Source: OCS116 sp051531935 (GTDB lineage Bacteria > Pseudomonadota > Alphaproteobacteria > Rhizobiales > OSC116). Taken from it: a stretch of DNA of 64,000 nt. Position numbers and translations under genes: made by a program. Position 1 is the first letter of the stretch. Each line of letters opens with the position of its first letter. Of the stretch, positions 52,369 through 62,200 are shown piece after piece. The notes below the pieces were generated by a model. It was not told where the DNA came from. It searched no databases and saw only the letters and a list, made by a program, of their open reading frames with translations. The stretch covers positions 248,001-312,000 of the forward strand of contig JAOPTR010000002.1 in the NCBI GenBank assembly GCA_051531935.1. The letters are read 5' to 3'.

Positions 52369-53256
52369 TTAATCCTGCTTATCAAAGCTTTGGAGGCGTT
52401 TTAGCAGGCTTGATGTATCCCATCTATTGCCACCCATATTTTGGATGTCGCGGTAATATTCGGTAATGGTTGCACTCATTGGCATGGCGACATTAAAGCT
52501 TTTTGCGGTACTTAATACGATGTCCAAATCTTTAACCATCCAATCGACTGCAAAGCCAAGATTGTATTCACCTTGGTTCATAGTTTTGTAGCGATTCTCC
52601 ATTTGCCAACTCTGCGCGGCGCCTTTGGAGATGGTTTCGATGACGTCTTCAACATCTAGTCCTGCTTTTTGAGCAAAGTTAACACCTTCGGCCAAGCCTT
52701 GAAGAATACCAGCGATGCAGACTTGGTTGACCATCTTAGTCAATTGCCCATTGCCTGATTTTCCTAGATATTTTACTTTTTGAGCAAATTCAGAAATAAT
52801 CGGCTCGGCTTTATCGAATGCTGCTTGATCACCGCCACACATAACGGTTAGTTTGCCATTAATTGCCCCGGCTTCACCACCAGAAACGGGAGCATCAATA
52901 AATGAAGCACCTTTGGCTTTTGCGGCTTCGTACAATTCTTTGGTGACGGCCGCGCTAACCGTTGTATTATCTACAAATATTGCGCCGTGTTTGATGGTTT
53001 CAAAAGCACCACCTTCACCTATTGTCACGGATCGTAAGTCATCATCATTGCCAACACAGGCAAACACCATATCGGCATTCTTAGCTGCAATAGCAGGAGT
53101 TTTAGCGGCTTGGCCACCAAATTCTTTTGCCCATTTTTCTGCTTTTGAAAAAGTGCGGTTATAAACTGTTACATTGTGGCCAGCTTTGGCCAAATAACCC
53201 GCCATATGGTAGCCCATCACGCCTAGACCGATAAAGCTTACATTTAATTCGCTCAT
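52369..53256 (-). CDS. NAD(P)-dependent beta-hydroxyacid dehydrogenase (HIBADH family)
   Basis: A 295-residue oxidoreductase: Rossmann motif VSFIGLGVMGYHMAGYLAKAGHNVTVYNRT, substrate-loop FIDAPVSGGEAGAINGKLTVMCGG, and catalytic Lys in GNGQLTKMVNQVC. Members act on 3-hydroxyisobutyrate, tartronate semialdehyde, succinic semialdehyde or glyoxylate; NRT after the second strand suggests NADP preference. The exact substrate is open. A role in turning over malonate semialdehyde from region 1 is chemically possible (3-hydroxypropionate), but there is no positional support. It heads the recO-parC transcript. Confidence 0.88.
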   Translation of the reverse strand: MSELNVSFIGLGVMGYHMAGYLAKAGHNVTVYNRTFSKAEKWAKEFGGQAAKTPAIAAKNADMVFACVGNDDDLRSVTIGEGGAFETIKHGAIFVDNTTVSAAVTKELYEAAKAKGASFIDAPVSGGEAGAINGKLTVMCGGDQAAFDKAEPIISEFAQKVKYLGKSGNGQLTKMVNQVCIAGILQGLAEGVNFAQKAGLDVEDVIETISKGAAQSWQMENRYKTMNQGEYNLGFAVDWMVKDLDIVLSTAKSFNVAMPMSATITEYYRDIQNMGGNRWDTSSLLKRLQSFDKQD

Positions 53257-53451
53257 AATTTTGCACCTTTTTAAAAGAACTTATTTGGTAAATAATGAAT
53301 GATTCATCATCACAAGTCGACTGATAAATGAGGTAAATATATCAATTTAATTTATTGGTTGCGCAATAATCTTGCGTTGAACTATGTAGGATATTGCATT
53401 TACTTTTAAAATAGTATTCTATAAATGAAATTAATTGGGATTGGGCATAAT

Positions 53452-54669
53452 ATGACGATTACATATGAAGATATAAAACAAGCAAACGAATTGGTAAAAG
53501 CATCTGAAATTGTGCATACGCCATTTTTATATTCGCGTCGGCTTTCCATGGCGACCCAAGCTAATATTCATATTAAATATGAAAACCTGCAACGTACCAA
53601 TAGTTTTAAGGTGCGTGGTGCTTTGGTGAAAATTGAAAGCTTAACCGAAGCCGAAAGAGCAGCAGGCATTGTGGCGTTAAGTGCGGGCAATCATGCGCAA
53701 GCAGTGGCTTATCATGCGCAACGCTTGGGTATAAAAGCCACTATTGTCATGCCATCCACCACGCCATTTGTGAAAATTGAACAAACCGAAGCTTTTGGCG
53801 CTAGGGTTGTGCTAGAGGGTGAAACATTGGCGGATTGCCAACGTGTGACTGAGGAGCTGATCGCCAGTGAAGGCCTCGTATTGGTACATCCCTTTGATGA
53901 TGAAAAGGTGATTGCAGGGCAAGGCACAGTTGCGATAGAAATGTTAGAAGCCATACCTGATTTGGACATTCTTGTTGTGCCAATTGGTGGTGGCGGGTTA
54001 ATTTCGGGCATGGCAATTGCTGCGAAAGCCATCAAACCTGACATTGAACTTATTGGTGTTGAAGCAGGGCTTTACCCCACCATGCGCAATGCCTTAAATG
54101 GCATAACTGCTGAATGCCACGGCCAAACTTTGGCCGAAGGAATTGCTGTTAAGAATGTAGTTAAACGCACGGTTGAGCTTGTCCGAGAACATGTTTCGAG
54201 CATTATTGTGGTGGAGGAAGATGAAATTGAACAAGCGGTAAATCAGCTTTTGCTCAATTTGAAAAATGTGGCTGAAGGGGCTGGGGCTGTGGGCATTGCC
54301 GCAATTATGCAACAGCCAGAACGTTTTAAAGGCAAAAATGTTGGCATTTTAATTACGGGTGGTAACATTGATAGCCGCATGTTGGCCTCCATATTATCGC
54401 GCGAGTTAGAACGTTCTAGCCGCATAATAAATCTACGCCTCGAAATACCCGATCGTCCTGGTGTTTTGGCCGAAATTACTGCTTTAACTGGAAAGTTAAG
54501 CGTGAATATTTTGAATGTATCGCATAAACGTACATTTTTGGATGTACCTGCTAAAGGTGCTTCGTTAGATTTAATGTTAGAAACGCGGGATGCTCAACAT
54601 GTAACTGAAATTACCGAAGCCATTAAAGGCATAGGATATAAAGTGACCCGTCTTGAATCTAAATCGTAA
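53452..54669 (+). CDS. ilvA: Threonine ammonia-lyase (threonine dehydratase) with ACT domain
   Basis: A 405-residue PLP enzyme that deaminates threonine to 2-oxobutyrate for isoleucine synthesis. The PLP lysine is in TNSFKVRGALVK, the phosphate-binding loop is PIGGGGLISGMA, and GAVGIAAIMQ follows. The C-terminal ACT-like domain (RLEIPDRPGVLAEITALTGK) marks the shorter TdcB-like/IlvA class found in alphaproteobacteria. The ATG at 53452 (MTITYEDIKQA) is used; an ATG at 53425 extends it by 9 residues. The mazG gene starts 3 bases after its stop. Confidence 0.9.
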   Translation: MTITYEDIKQANELVKASEIVHTPFLYSRRLSMATQANIHIKYENLQRTNSFKVRGALVKIESLTEAERAAGIVALSAGNHAQAVAYHAQRLGIKATIVMPSTTPFVKIEQTEAFGARVVLEGETLADCQRVTEELIASEGLVLVHPFDDEKVIAGQGTVAIEMLEAIPDLDILVVPIGGGGLISGMAIAAKAIKPDIELIGVEAGLYPTMRNALNGITAECHGQTLAEGIAVKNVVKRTVELVREHVSSIIVVEEDEIEQAVNQLLLNLKNVAEGAGAVGIAAIMQQPERFKGKNVGILITGGNIDSRMLASILSRELERSSRIINLRLEIPDRPGVLAEITALTGKLSVNILNVSHKRTFLDVPAKGASLDLMLETRDAQHVTEITEAIKGIGYKVTRLESKS

Positions 54670-54672
54670 CGG

Positions 54673-55491
54673 ATGAAATTGAACATGACCCCTACCCCAC
54701 CAAAGCCGCCTGTAAAATATGATATGGATGGGCTGCGATATATTATGCGCGAATTGAGAAGACCTGTGACGGGTTGTGCTTGGGATTTGGAACAAGATTT
54801 CAAAAGCATTGGCGAATATACAATTGAAGAAGCATACGAGGTGATAGATGCCATCAATAAAGCTGATTATGAGGAATTGGCCGAGGAGTTGGGAGATTTG
54901 CTCTTGCAGCCGCTTTTCCATGCGCAAATTGCCGAGGATTTGGGTTTGTTTGATTTTGATAAGGTGATTTGGAACATTTGCGATAAAATGATACGGCGGC
55001 ATCCGCATGTTTTTGCAAATGAAAACGATGAGGTGATTGAATTAACAGATGGGTTGTGGCAACGGATTAAGCAGCAAGAAAAAGCCGCTAAACCTCATAA
55101 AAACCATACATTACTTGACGGAGTTCGCTTTGCTCCAAGCCTAACATATGCTCAAGAACTGCAAGAGAAAGCTGCGACTGTTGGTTTTGACTGGCCAGAA
55201 ATCGAGCAGGTTAAGGACAAAATAACTGAGGAGCTCGATGAGTTTTATGTTGAGGTTCAGGCTGGCGATCGGAAAAAACAACAGGAAGAGTTTGGTGACT
55301 TATTGTTCAGCCTAGTGAATTATGGCCGCCATTTGGGGATAGATTGTGACGCGGCGCTACAAGGTACAAATGAAAAATTCATTCATAGATTCAACAAAAT
55401 CGAGAGTGAAATAACAGCGTCTAATCAAGAGTTTGAAGACCATAATATCGAAGAATTGGAGCGGCTTTGGCAAAAAGCCAAAAAAGATTAA
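54673..55491 (+). CDS. mazG: Nucleoside triphosphate pyrophosphohydrolase MazG
   Basis: A 272-residue house-cleaning NTP hydrolase with two MazG domains. The first shows CAWDLEQDFKSIGEYTIEEAYEVIDAI and ELAEELGDLLLQPLFHAQIA (EExxE plus ELGD metal motif). The second shows VKDKITEELDEFY and QEEFGDLLFSLVNYGRHLG. It removes non-canonical nucleotides and, in E. coli, (p)ppGpp. The start may be at 54673 or at the ATG at 54685. It is translated from the same message as ilvA. The end overlaps the convergent EamA gene by 4 bases. Confidence 0.93.
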   Translation: MKLNMTPTPPKPPVKYDMDGLRYIMRELRRPVTGCAWDLEQDFKSIGEYTIEEAYEVIDAINKADYEELAEELGDLLLQPLFHAQIAEDLGLFDFDKVIWNICDKMIRRHPHVFANENDEVIELTDGLWQRIKQQEKAAKPHKNHTLLDGVRFAPSLTYAQELQEKAATVGFDWPEIEQVKDKITEELDEFYVEVQAGDRKKQQEEFGDLLFSLVNYGRHLGIDCDAALQGTNEKFIHRFNKIESEITASNQEFEDHNIEELERLWQKAKKD

Positions 55492-56333
55492 AGCCGCATA
55501 AGAATAAGACCAGCAAGCACTGTGATGGTTGCAAGGATTTTCCAGGGGCCAAATTTTTCTTTTAGAAAAATATACCCAATAATTGCCGCAAAAATTACGC
55601 TGGTTTCGCGCACAGATGCAATGAGTGCAATAGGCGCGTGTGTGGTTGCCCACAAGAACATAAGATAAGAAACGAACATAAGGCTTGCTGTAATGAGGCC
55701 GTTTTTATAGTTGGCTTTAATGGCGGGCCAAGCTTCTTCACGTCTACTCAGCAGCATTAAAATGAAAATGGGAACGCCATCAACAATGGTGAATAGCGCC
55801 ATAAAGTGTAATGGGTTACCACTTAACCGTGTGCCAATGCTGTCTACATAGGTATATGATGCAATGGAAAATGCGGTGATAACAGCAAAGAAAATGCCTC
55901 TGCCATTTGAGATTAAACTCTTAACGCCTTTGTTGAAAATTAATAATAACAGCCCAATTGTGACCGTTATCGAACCAATTATTTGCCAATTAGTGAAGCC
56001 AATATCGGGTAAGAACACAAGTGTTGCGATGAGCAATAATAACGGCGCTCCACCACGTGCAATGGGGTAAACTTGCCCAAAATCGCCATATTTATACGCA
56101 GTTATGAGTACCATTTTATAGACAAAGTGAATGATGCCAGAGGCGATTATATACGGCCATACCTCTGGTTTTGGCATGCCATAATAAATTACAAATGGCA
56201 GACCAATAATGGCTCCAAAAAGCGCCATCAAGGAGATGACCACAAAGCGATCTCCTTGCATTTTCATCATTGCATTCCATGTTGCGTGCAAAATGGCGGC
56301 AAATAAAACGACGAGGATGATATCAAACTGCAT
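55488..56333 (-). CDS. EamA/DMT-family transporter
   Basis: A 281-residue membrane protein with about ten hydrophobic segments. The start ILVVLFAAILHATWNAMMKMQGD and RGGAPLLLLIATLVFL are typical of one DMT branch. FLWATTHAPIALIASVRETSVIFAAIIGYIFLKEKFGP is the second-repeat signature with the KE ending. Substrate unknown. It lies 12 bases downstream of argC on the same strand, so it is probably part of the ribosomal protein-argC transcript. Confidence 0.87.
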   Translation of the reverse strand: MQFDIILVVLFAAILHATWNAMMKMQGDRFVVISLMALFGAIIGLPFVIYYGMPKPEVWPYIIASGIIHFVYKMVLITAYKYGDFGQVYPIARGGAPLLLLIATLVFLPDIGFTNWQIIGSITVTIGLLLLIFNKGVKSLISNGRGIFFAVITAFSIASYTYVDSIGTRLSGNPLHFMALFTIVDGVPIFILMLLSRREEAWPAIKANYKNGLITASLMFVSYLMFLWATTHAPIALIASVRETSVIFAAIIGYIFLKEKFGPWKILATITVLAGLILMRL

Positions 56334-56345
56334 AAGAAGCCTTAC

Positions 56346-57392
56346 TTATGGAAACATTGGTTGTTGGTTTAGACCCAAAGTTTCATCTAAACTAAACATA
56401 ATATTCATATTCTGGATGGCTTGACCACTTGAACCTTTAACCAAGTTATCTATTGTTGAGAATAAGATAACACGGCCATCAACGCGGTCTTTATTTACAC
56501 TTAGCAAGCAATGGTTAGAACCACGCACATGCTGTGTGCCAATGCCCGCACCTTGTGCCAATAAACGGACAAATGGTTCATCCTGATAGGTGTTTTCTAG
56601 GCACTCACGTAAATCATCGACGGATGCACCATTCGCGAGATTTGCATAGGTCGAAATAAATTCGCCTCTATTCATCGGGATGAGATGAGGTGTAAAAGTA
56701 ACCATGACTTCATCGCCTAAAGCGACCGATAATTCTTGTTCAATTTCGGGCGCGTGACGGTGGCCAGATATGGCATAAGGGCTTAAGCCCTCGCCTGCTT
56801 CGGCAAACATTGTTCCTAGTTTTAAACCACGGCCAGCACCAGTAACGCCAGATTTTGCGTCAATAATTAGCGATTTCTCGTCGATCAGTTTTGCTTTTAG
56901 TAGGGGAATAAGCAGCAAGAGAACTGCCGTCGGATAACAACCCGGACAAGCCACTAAGTTGGCATTTTTAATGTCGTTACGATAATGTTCACTAAGGCCA
57001 TAGATTGCGTTTTTTTGTAATTCGGGCGCGTAATGCTCATGGCCATACCATTCATTATACGTGTCAGTATTACGTAATCTAAAATCGGCGCTTAGGTCGA
57101 TAACCTTTACATGTTTAGGAAGGGAAGCCACTATTTTTTGTGTGGTTCCATGTGGGAGACCACAGAATATAACATCGTGGTCTCCCCAATTTGCATCTTC
57201 TATTTTTACGAGGTCCGGCAAATTCATGCCGCCAAGATGTGGGTAAACCTCGGCATATTTTTTGCCAGCGTGGCTGTTGGCTGTTAAAGTTTTTAATTCC
57301 ATATTCGGGTGCTGTGCAGCAAGCCGCACAAGATCAGCTCCTGTGTAACCAGAAGCGCCTAAAACACCTACTTTTAATTTATTATCTGTCAT
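56346..57392 (-). CDS. argC: N-acetyl-gamma-glutamyl-phosphate reductase
   Basis: A 348-residue NADPH-dependent enzyme of arginine biosynthesis. Rossmann motif VGVLGASGYTGADLVRLAAQHP, the active-site Cys in NLVACPGCYPTAVLLL, and RHAPEIEQELSVALG are present. It is the longer (type 1) ArgC. The ATG at 57392 is used in place of a TTG 15 bases upstream. It lies 4 bases after the LysE-type gene, so the order rplM-rpsI-(lysE)-argC differs from the usual rplM-rpsI-argC by one inserted gene. Confidence 0.93.
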   Translation of the reverse strand: MTDNKLKVGVLGASGYTGADLVRLAAQHPNMELKTLTANSHAGKKYAEVYPHLGGMNLPDLVKIEDANWGDHDVIFCGLPHGTTQKIVASLPKHVKVIDLSADFRLRNTDTYNEWYGHEHYAPELQKNAIYGLSEHYRNDIKNANLVACPGCYPTAVLLLLIPLLKAKLIDEKSLIIDAKSGVTGAGRGLKLGTMFAEAGEGLSPYAISGHRHAPEIEQELSVALGDEVMVTFTPHLIPMNRGEFISTYANLANGASVDDLRECLENTYQDEPFVRLLAQGAGIGTQHVRGSNHCLLSVNKDRVDGRVILFSTIDNLVKGSSGQAIQNMNIMFSLDETLGLNQQPMFP

Positions 57393-57396
57393 AATT

Positions 57397-58035
57397 TCAA
57401 TCTTCAAATGCTAAATGTGATGCGAGGCCGATGAGCATACTGCCACCTAGCCAGTTAAGGATTTTTCCACTTTGTCCATTTTTTTTGAATTTTTTGATGA
57501 TGTATCCCGCTAAGAATATATACATAATGTCAGCTGTCGAAAATATAATGTTGATGATTTGCCCTAAAACAATAAATTGCAGCCATACTGGCCATGAAGC
57601 AGATGTATCGATAAATTGTGGCAAAAACGCGATGTAAAAAATTGCTGTCTTGGGGTTTAATATTTCGACCAACGCGCTGCTCAGAAAAGTGGTTTTTGTC
57701 GTATTTTGCGTATGTTCGCTATGCTCTTGGCTTACTGGCTTAGAAATAATCATTCTCACACCTAAATAGATTAGATAAGTGATGCCGATAAACTTAACAG
57801 TTAGATATAATTCTGGCACAAGGCTAAAAATAGCGCTGAGACCCAATGCAGCAGCAATAATATGTGAAAAACAGCCAACATGAATGCCAAACGCTGCCTG
57901 CAAACCGCCTTTTCGTCCGCGTGCGACTGTTTGTGCCATCGTATACATAATGGATGGGCCTGGTATGCAACCAAATATTAAAGTGGCAACAACAAACGGC
58001 ACAAGATAACTGAATTGCGACAATGTATCATACAT
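57397..58035 (-). CDS. LysE/RhtB-family exporter between rpsI and argC
   Basis: A 212-residue membrane protein with FGCIPGPSIMYTMAQTVARGRKGGLQAAFGIHVG, YLGVRMIISK, and LNPKTAIFYIAFLPQFID typical of LysE carriers. The ATG at 58035 has a strong AAGGAGA ribosome-binding site. Upstream lies the rpsI terminator. Substrate unknown; arginine or a precursor is suggested by the position next to argC, but is only a guess. Confidence 0.87.
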   Translation of the reverse strand: MYDTLSQFSYLVPFVVATLIFGCIPGPSIMYTMAQTVARGRKGGLQAAFGIHVGCFSHIIAAALGLSAIFSLVPELYLTVKFIGITYLIYLGVRMIISKPVSQEHSEHTQNTTKTTFLSSALVEILNPKTAIFYIAFLPQFIDTSASWPVWLQFIVLGQIINIIFSTADIMYIFLAGYIIKKFKKNGQSGKILNWLGGSMLIGLASHLAFED

Positions 58036-58069
58036 ATTATTCTCCTTGAGAAGCAATATTCGAGCAAAA

Positions 58070-58098
58070 AAAAAGAGCCTGCAAAACTGCAAGCTCTT
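58070..58098 (-). terminator. Terminator after rplM-rpsI
   Basis: On the minus strand AAAGAGCTTGCA pairs with TGCAGGCTCTTT around GTTT with one mismatch, and a long T-run follows. It separates the ribosomal protein genes from the LysE-argC genes. Confidence 0.9.
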
Positions 58099-58121
58099 TT
58101 GAATTTGTATAGCAGTATTGA

Positions 58122-58598
58122 CTAACGTTTTGAGAACTGGAAGCTACGACGGGCTTTAGCACGACCGTATTTTTTACGTTCAACAACACGAGCATCACGA
58201 GTAAGGAAACCAGCTTTTTTGAGCGGAGCGCGCAAAGCAGTTTCGAAACGAGTAAGAGCCAAAGATACACCATGACGTACTGCACCGGCTTGGCCTGAAA
58301 GACCGCCACCTTTAACAGTACATACAACATCATAAGCATCAACACGTTCAGCAACTTCAAATGCTTGTGCGATGATTAGACGTAGAACTGGACGTGCGAA
58401 ATAAGTTTCAACATCACGACCGTTTACTGTAATTTTGCCTGAGCCAGGTTTAATCCAAACACGAGCTACAGCATCTTTACGTTTGCCAGTTGCATAAGAG
58501 CGACCTTGTGCATCTAATTTTTGTTCGTATACAGGTGACTCATTTTCAGGAGCTACTGTTACGGCTACTTCTGCAAGATCTTCTAAAGTTTTAGACAT
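58122..58598 (-). CDS. rpsI: 30S ribosomal protein S9
   Basis: A 158-residue S9 with an N-terminal extension of about 35 residues, usual in alphaproteobacteria. The core shows GKRKDAVARVWIKPGSGKITVNG, GGLSGQAGAVRHGVSLAL, and the C-terminal RRSFQFSKR that reaches the ribosomal P site. Its start codon overlaps the rplM stop by one base (TAATG), giving equimolar translation with L13. Confidence 0.97.
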   Translation of the reverse strand: MSKTLEDLAEVAVTVAPENESPVYEQKLDAQGRSYATGKRKDAVARVWIKPGSGKITVNGRDVETYFARPVLRLIIAQAFEVAERVDAYDVVCTVKGGGLSGQAGAVRHGVSLALTRFETALRAPLKKAGFLTRDARVVERKKYGRAKARRSFQFSKR

Positions 58599-59065
58599 TA
58601 TTTACGATCCTTTACATTTTTAGGATTCATAGCGGCTACATCTAGAACTACAGGTTGTTGAGCTTCTTGCTCATGGTCTGGGCCAGCATAAAGATATAGG
58701 TTTTTCATTTGCTTGCGGCTTAGTGGGCCACCAGGAAGCATGCGTTTAACAGCAGCTTCAAGTACACGTGTTGGAAAACGACCATCTAAAAGTTGGTCAG
58801 CTGTACGTGACTTAATACCGCCAGGATGACCTGTATGCCAGAAGTAAGTTTTGTCTTCGCGTTTTTTACCAGTTAAATGCACTTTCTCAGCATTGATAAC
58901 AACGATGTTATCGCCAGTATCCATATGAGGTGTGAAAGTAGGTAAATGCTTGCCACGTAGGCGTGAAGCAATGATTGTTGCTAAACGACCTAAAACAAGA
59001 TCTTCAGCGTCAATAAGAATCCATTTCTTATCAATATCTGAAGGTGTTGCTGAAAATGTTTTCAT
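58598..59065 (-). CDS. rplM: 50S ribosomal protein L13
   Basis: A 155-residue L13: KKWILIDAEDLVLGRLATIIASRLRGK, FTPHMDTGDNIVVINAEKVHLTGKK, the HTGHPGG motif, and RMLPGGPLSRKQMKNLYLY. The ATG at 59065 is used; a GTG 6 bases upstream is possible. The gene leads the rplM-rpsI operon. The 141 bases upstream (59066-59206) contain no gene; a promoter is expected there but I do not see clear elements. Confidence 0.97.
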   Translation of the reverse strand: MKTFSATPSDIDKKWILIDAEDLVLGRLATIIASRLRGKHLPTFTPHMDTGDNIVVINAEKVHLTGKKREDKTYFWHTGHPGGIKSRTADQLLDGRFPTRVLEAAVKRMLPGGPLSRKQMKNLYLYAGPDHEQEAQQPVVLDVAAMNPKNVKDRK

Positions 59066-59206
59066 TATCACAATTCCGTTTGATTATTCATTAAAGATGA
59101 TGTGGTTATATAGGATAGAATATCGAAGTCAAATATATTATCTATAAATTTATCTGTTAAAACAATGAGTTATATTTTAGGTATTATAATACCACTAGTT
59201 TTCCAC

Positions 59207-62200
59207 CTATTCTTCGTCAATTTCAGCAAGCAGACCGCCTAATATCTGGGTAAATTCACCACAAACACGCAAACGGTCTTTTTCGTGAGGCATACCTTCT
59301 GCCAAGAATATACGTTGATCGTCGCGTAGCTTAATTTTCCCGCGGCTTGTGGAAATTAACTCCATAAGTGCTGCCGGATTGGCAAAATTGTTTTTACGGA
59401 AACGAATAGTAAGGCCTTTTGGCCCTGCATCCACTTTATCAATATTAGCATGGCGGCAAATGAGTTTAATTTTCATGATTTTAAGAAGGTAAATAACCTC
59501 TTCGGGTTTTTTACCAAACCTATCGGTCAGTTCAATTGAAAAATCATCTATTTGTTCTTTGGTTTCAAAGCCCGATAACCTGCGATAGAGACCAAGTCGT
59601 AGATCCAAATCTGTCACATAATTGTCAGGTATTAACACTGGAATACCGATGTTAATTTCGGTTGTCCATTTTTCATCAACCTCTACATTTAAATCGCCAG
59701 ATTTAAGGCTTGCAATGGCCTCTTCTAGCATATCTTGGTAAAGCTCAAAACCGACCTCTTTTACATGTCCAGATTGCTCATCACCCAATAGGTTTCCTGC
59801 CCCTCGAATGTCTAAATCGTGGCTGGCGAGAGTGAAACCTGCCCCAAGACTATCGAGTGATTGCAAAACATTGAGCCGTTTTTCGGCATTTTCAGATATT
59901 TTGCCATGGCTTGGCAACGTGAATAAAGCATATGCTCTTGTTTTGCTACGTCCGACTCGCCCTCTAAGTTGATAAAGCTGCGCAAGACCAAACATATCAG
60001 AACGGTGAATGATAAGGGTATTTGCAGATGGAATGTCGATGCCGCTTTCAATAATTGTGGTGGCTAATAACAGGTCATATTTACCGTCGTAAAATGCGTT
60101 CATCACATCATCTAGTGCCGCGGGTGTCATTTGGCCGTGTGCAATAACAAATTTAATTTCTGGCACAAATTCGCGTAGGAAGTCGGCTCTTTCTTCTAAA
60201 TCTGAAACGCGCGGGCAAACATAGAAGCTTTGACCGCCCCTGAAATGCTCACGCAATAAAGCTTCGCGGATGATTACAGGGTCCAGCGGTGAAATGAACG
60301 TACGTACAGCTAAACGATCCACTGGCGGTGTCGCGATGATGGATAATTCACGGACACCTGTCATGGCCAATTGCATTGTACGTGGAATTGGCGTTGCGGT
60401 TAAAGTGAGAACATGAATGTCTGACTGTAACTCTTTTAATGCCTCTTTATGTACCACACCAAAATGTTGCTCTTCATCAATAATTAGCAAGCCAAGTTTA
60501 CTGAATTTAACGTTTTTGGCCAAAAGTGCATGAGTTCCGATAACAATATCTACTTCACCTGCTGCCATTGCCGCTTTGGTGTCATTTAACGATTTTTGAC
60601 CCACAAGTCTCGATGCTTGGTCTATGCGTATAGGCAGGTCTTTAAAGCGTTCGATAAATGTTTTGTAATGCTGGCGCGCTAACAAGGTGGTCGGCACAAC
60701 CAAAGCGACTTGCATACCTGACATAACGGCTAAGAATGCAGCTCTCAGCGCAATCTCGGTTTTGCCAAAGCCAACATCGCCACAAATAAGCCTATCCATC
60801 GGTTTGCCAGATTGTAAATCAGAGACAATGTCTTCAATTGCATGGAGTTGATCCTCTGTTTCGTTAAACCCAAAACGCGCTACAAATTCTTGGTACAAAT
60901 GATCTGGTTCATTAATTATTTGGCCTTTTCTGAGCATGCGCTCAGCGGCAACTTTAATTAATTTATTCGCAATGTCTTTTATGCGTTCTTTAAGCTTAGC
61001 TTTACGTGCCTGCCAACCCGAACCACCCAACTTATCAAGTGGGGCGCCAATTTCTTCACCACCATATCGGCTGAGAAGCTCAATATTTTCGACAGGTAAA
61101 TAAAGCCGATCACCACCAGCATATTTTAGCTCCAAACAATCATGTGGATTGCCCGAAACTTCAATGGTTTTTAAACCTGTAAATTGCCCAATACCATGTT
61201 CGATATGTACTATAAAGTCATTAAGCGTTAGTGACGAGGCTTCGGTTATGAAATCGCTAGCACGTTTTTTCTTATGTGCGGATTTTAAGCTGTCACCCAA
61301 AATATCTTGCTCGGCAATAAAATGCGCGCCAGGTAAGCTAAAGCCAGAGGAGATTGGAGAAGGCGCAAAGGCTAGGCCGCCCTCACCTAGGGCAGAAAAT
61401 TGCTCATAATTATCAATCACCACACTGTTTTTTACATCATGATCAATTAACAAATCGCGCAATCTCTCTGCGCTCCCTACAGAATTACAACAAATAACAA
61501 CTTTCTGTTTATCTTGCTGTAACTTACTAAGGAAGCTTGCGACAATATCATATATATTACTATTGCGTTCTAGGCGCTCTGCGCTGAATTTACGGCTGAT
61601 TTTACCGCCAAAATCAATGATTTTTGCACCGTCAATAGAGGCTGGTATTGTGAAGCTATTCAGTTTTATCGTCACCAGTTCATCTAGTCGTTTTGCTAAA
61701 TCTGCTTTACCAATGTATAAAGTTTCGGGCTTGACTGGTTTGTAAAGTGGAGCGCCCAGTGCTTGGTGTTCTAAGGCTTCAACACGTGCAGTGTAATAAT
61801 CATTCACTTGCTCATCGCGAGCTTCGATGCTTTCGTCTAACTGGTGATCAGAGACGACAACAGGCTGTTGGCAAAAATCGAAAATGCTATCTAAATCATC
61901 ATGAAAAAATGGCAACCAATGTTCCATTCCTGCGGCTGCTCGTCCTGCAGAAATGGCATCATATAGAGCATCTTCAGATTTAGCGGCACCAAAGGCGGCA
62001 ACATATTTATTTCTGAAACTTGAAATGCTTTTCTCATTCAGCATTATCTCACCAGCAGGCAGAATTGTTATGCCTTTTAACTTGGCTTCGCTACGCTGAG
62101 TGAGTGGGTCAAAACTCTTTATGCCGTCTAATGTGTCTCCAAAAAAATCTAATCTCGCTGGCAATGTCATGTTTCCTGAAAAAACATCGACGATTGACCC

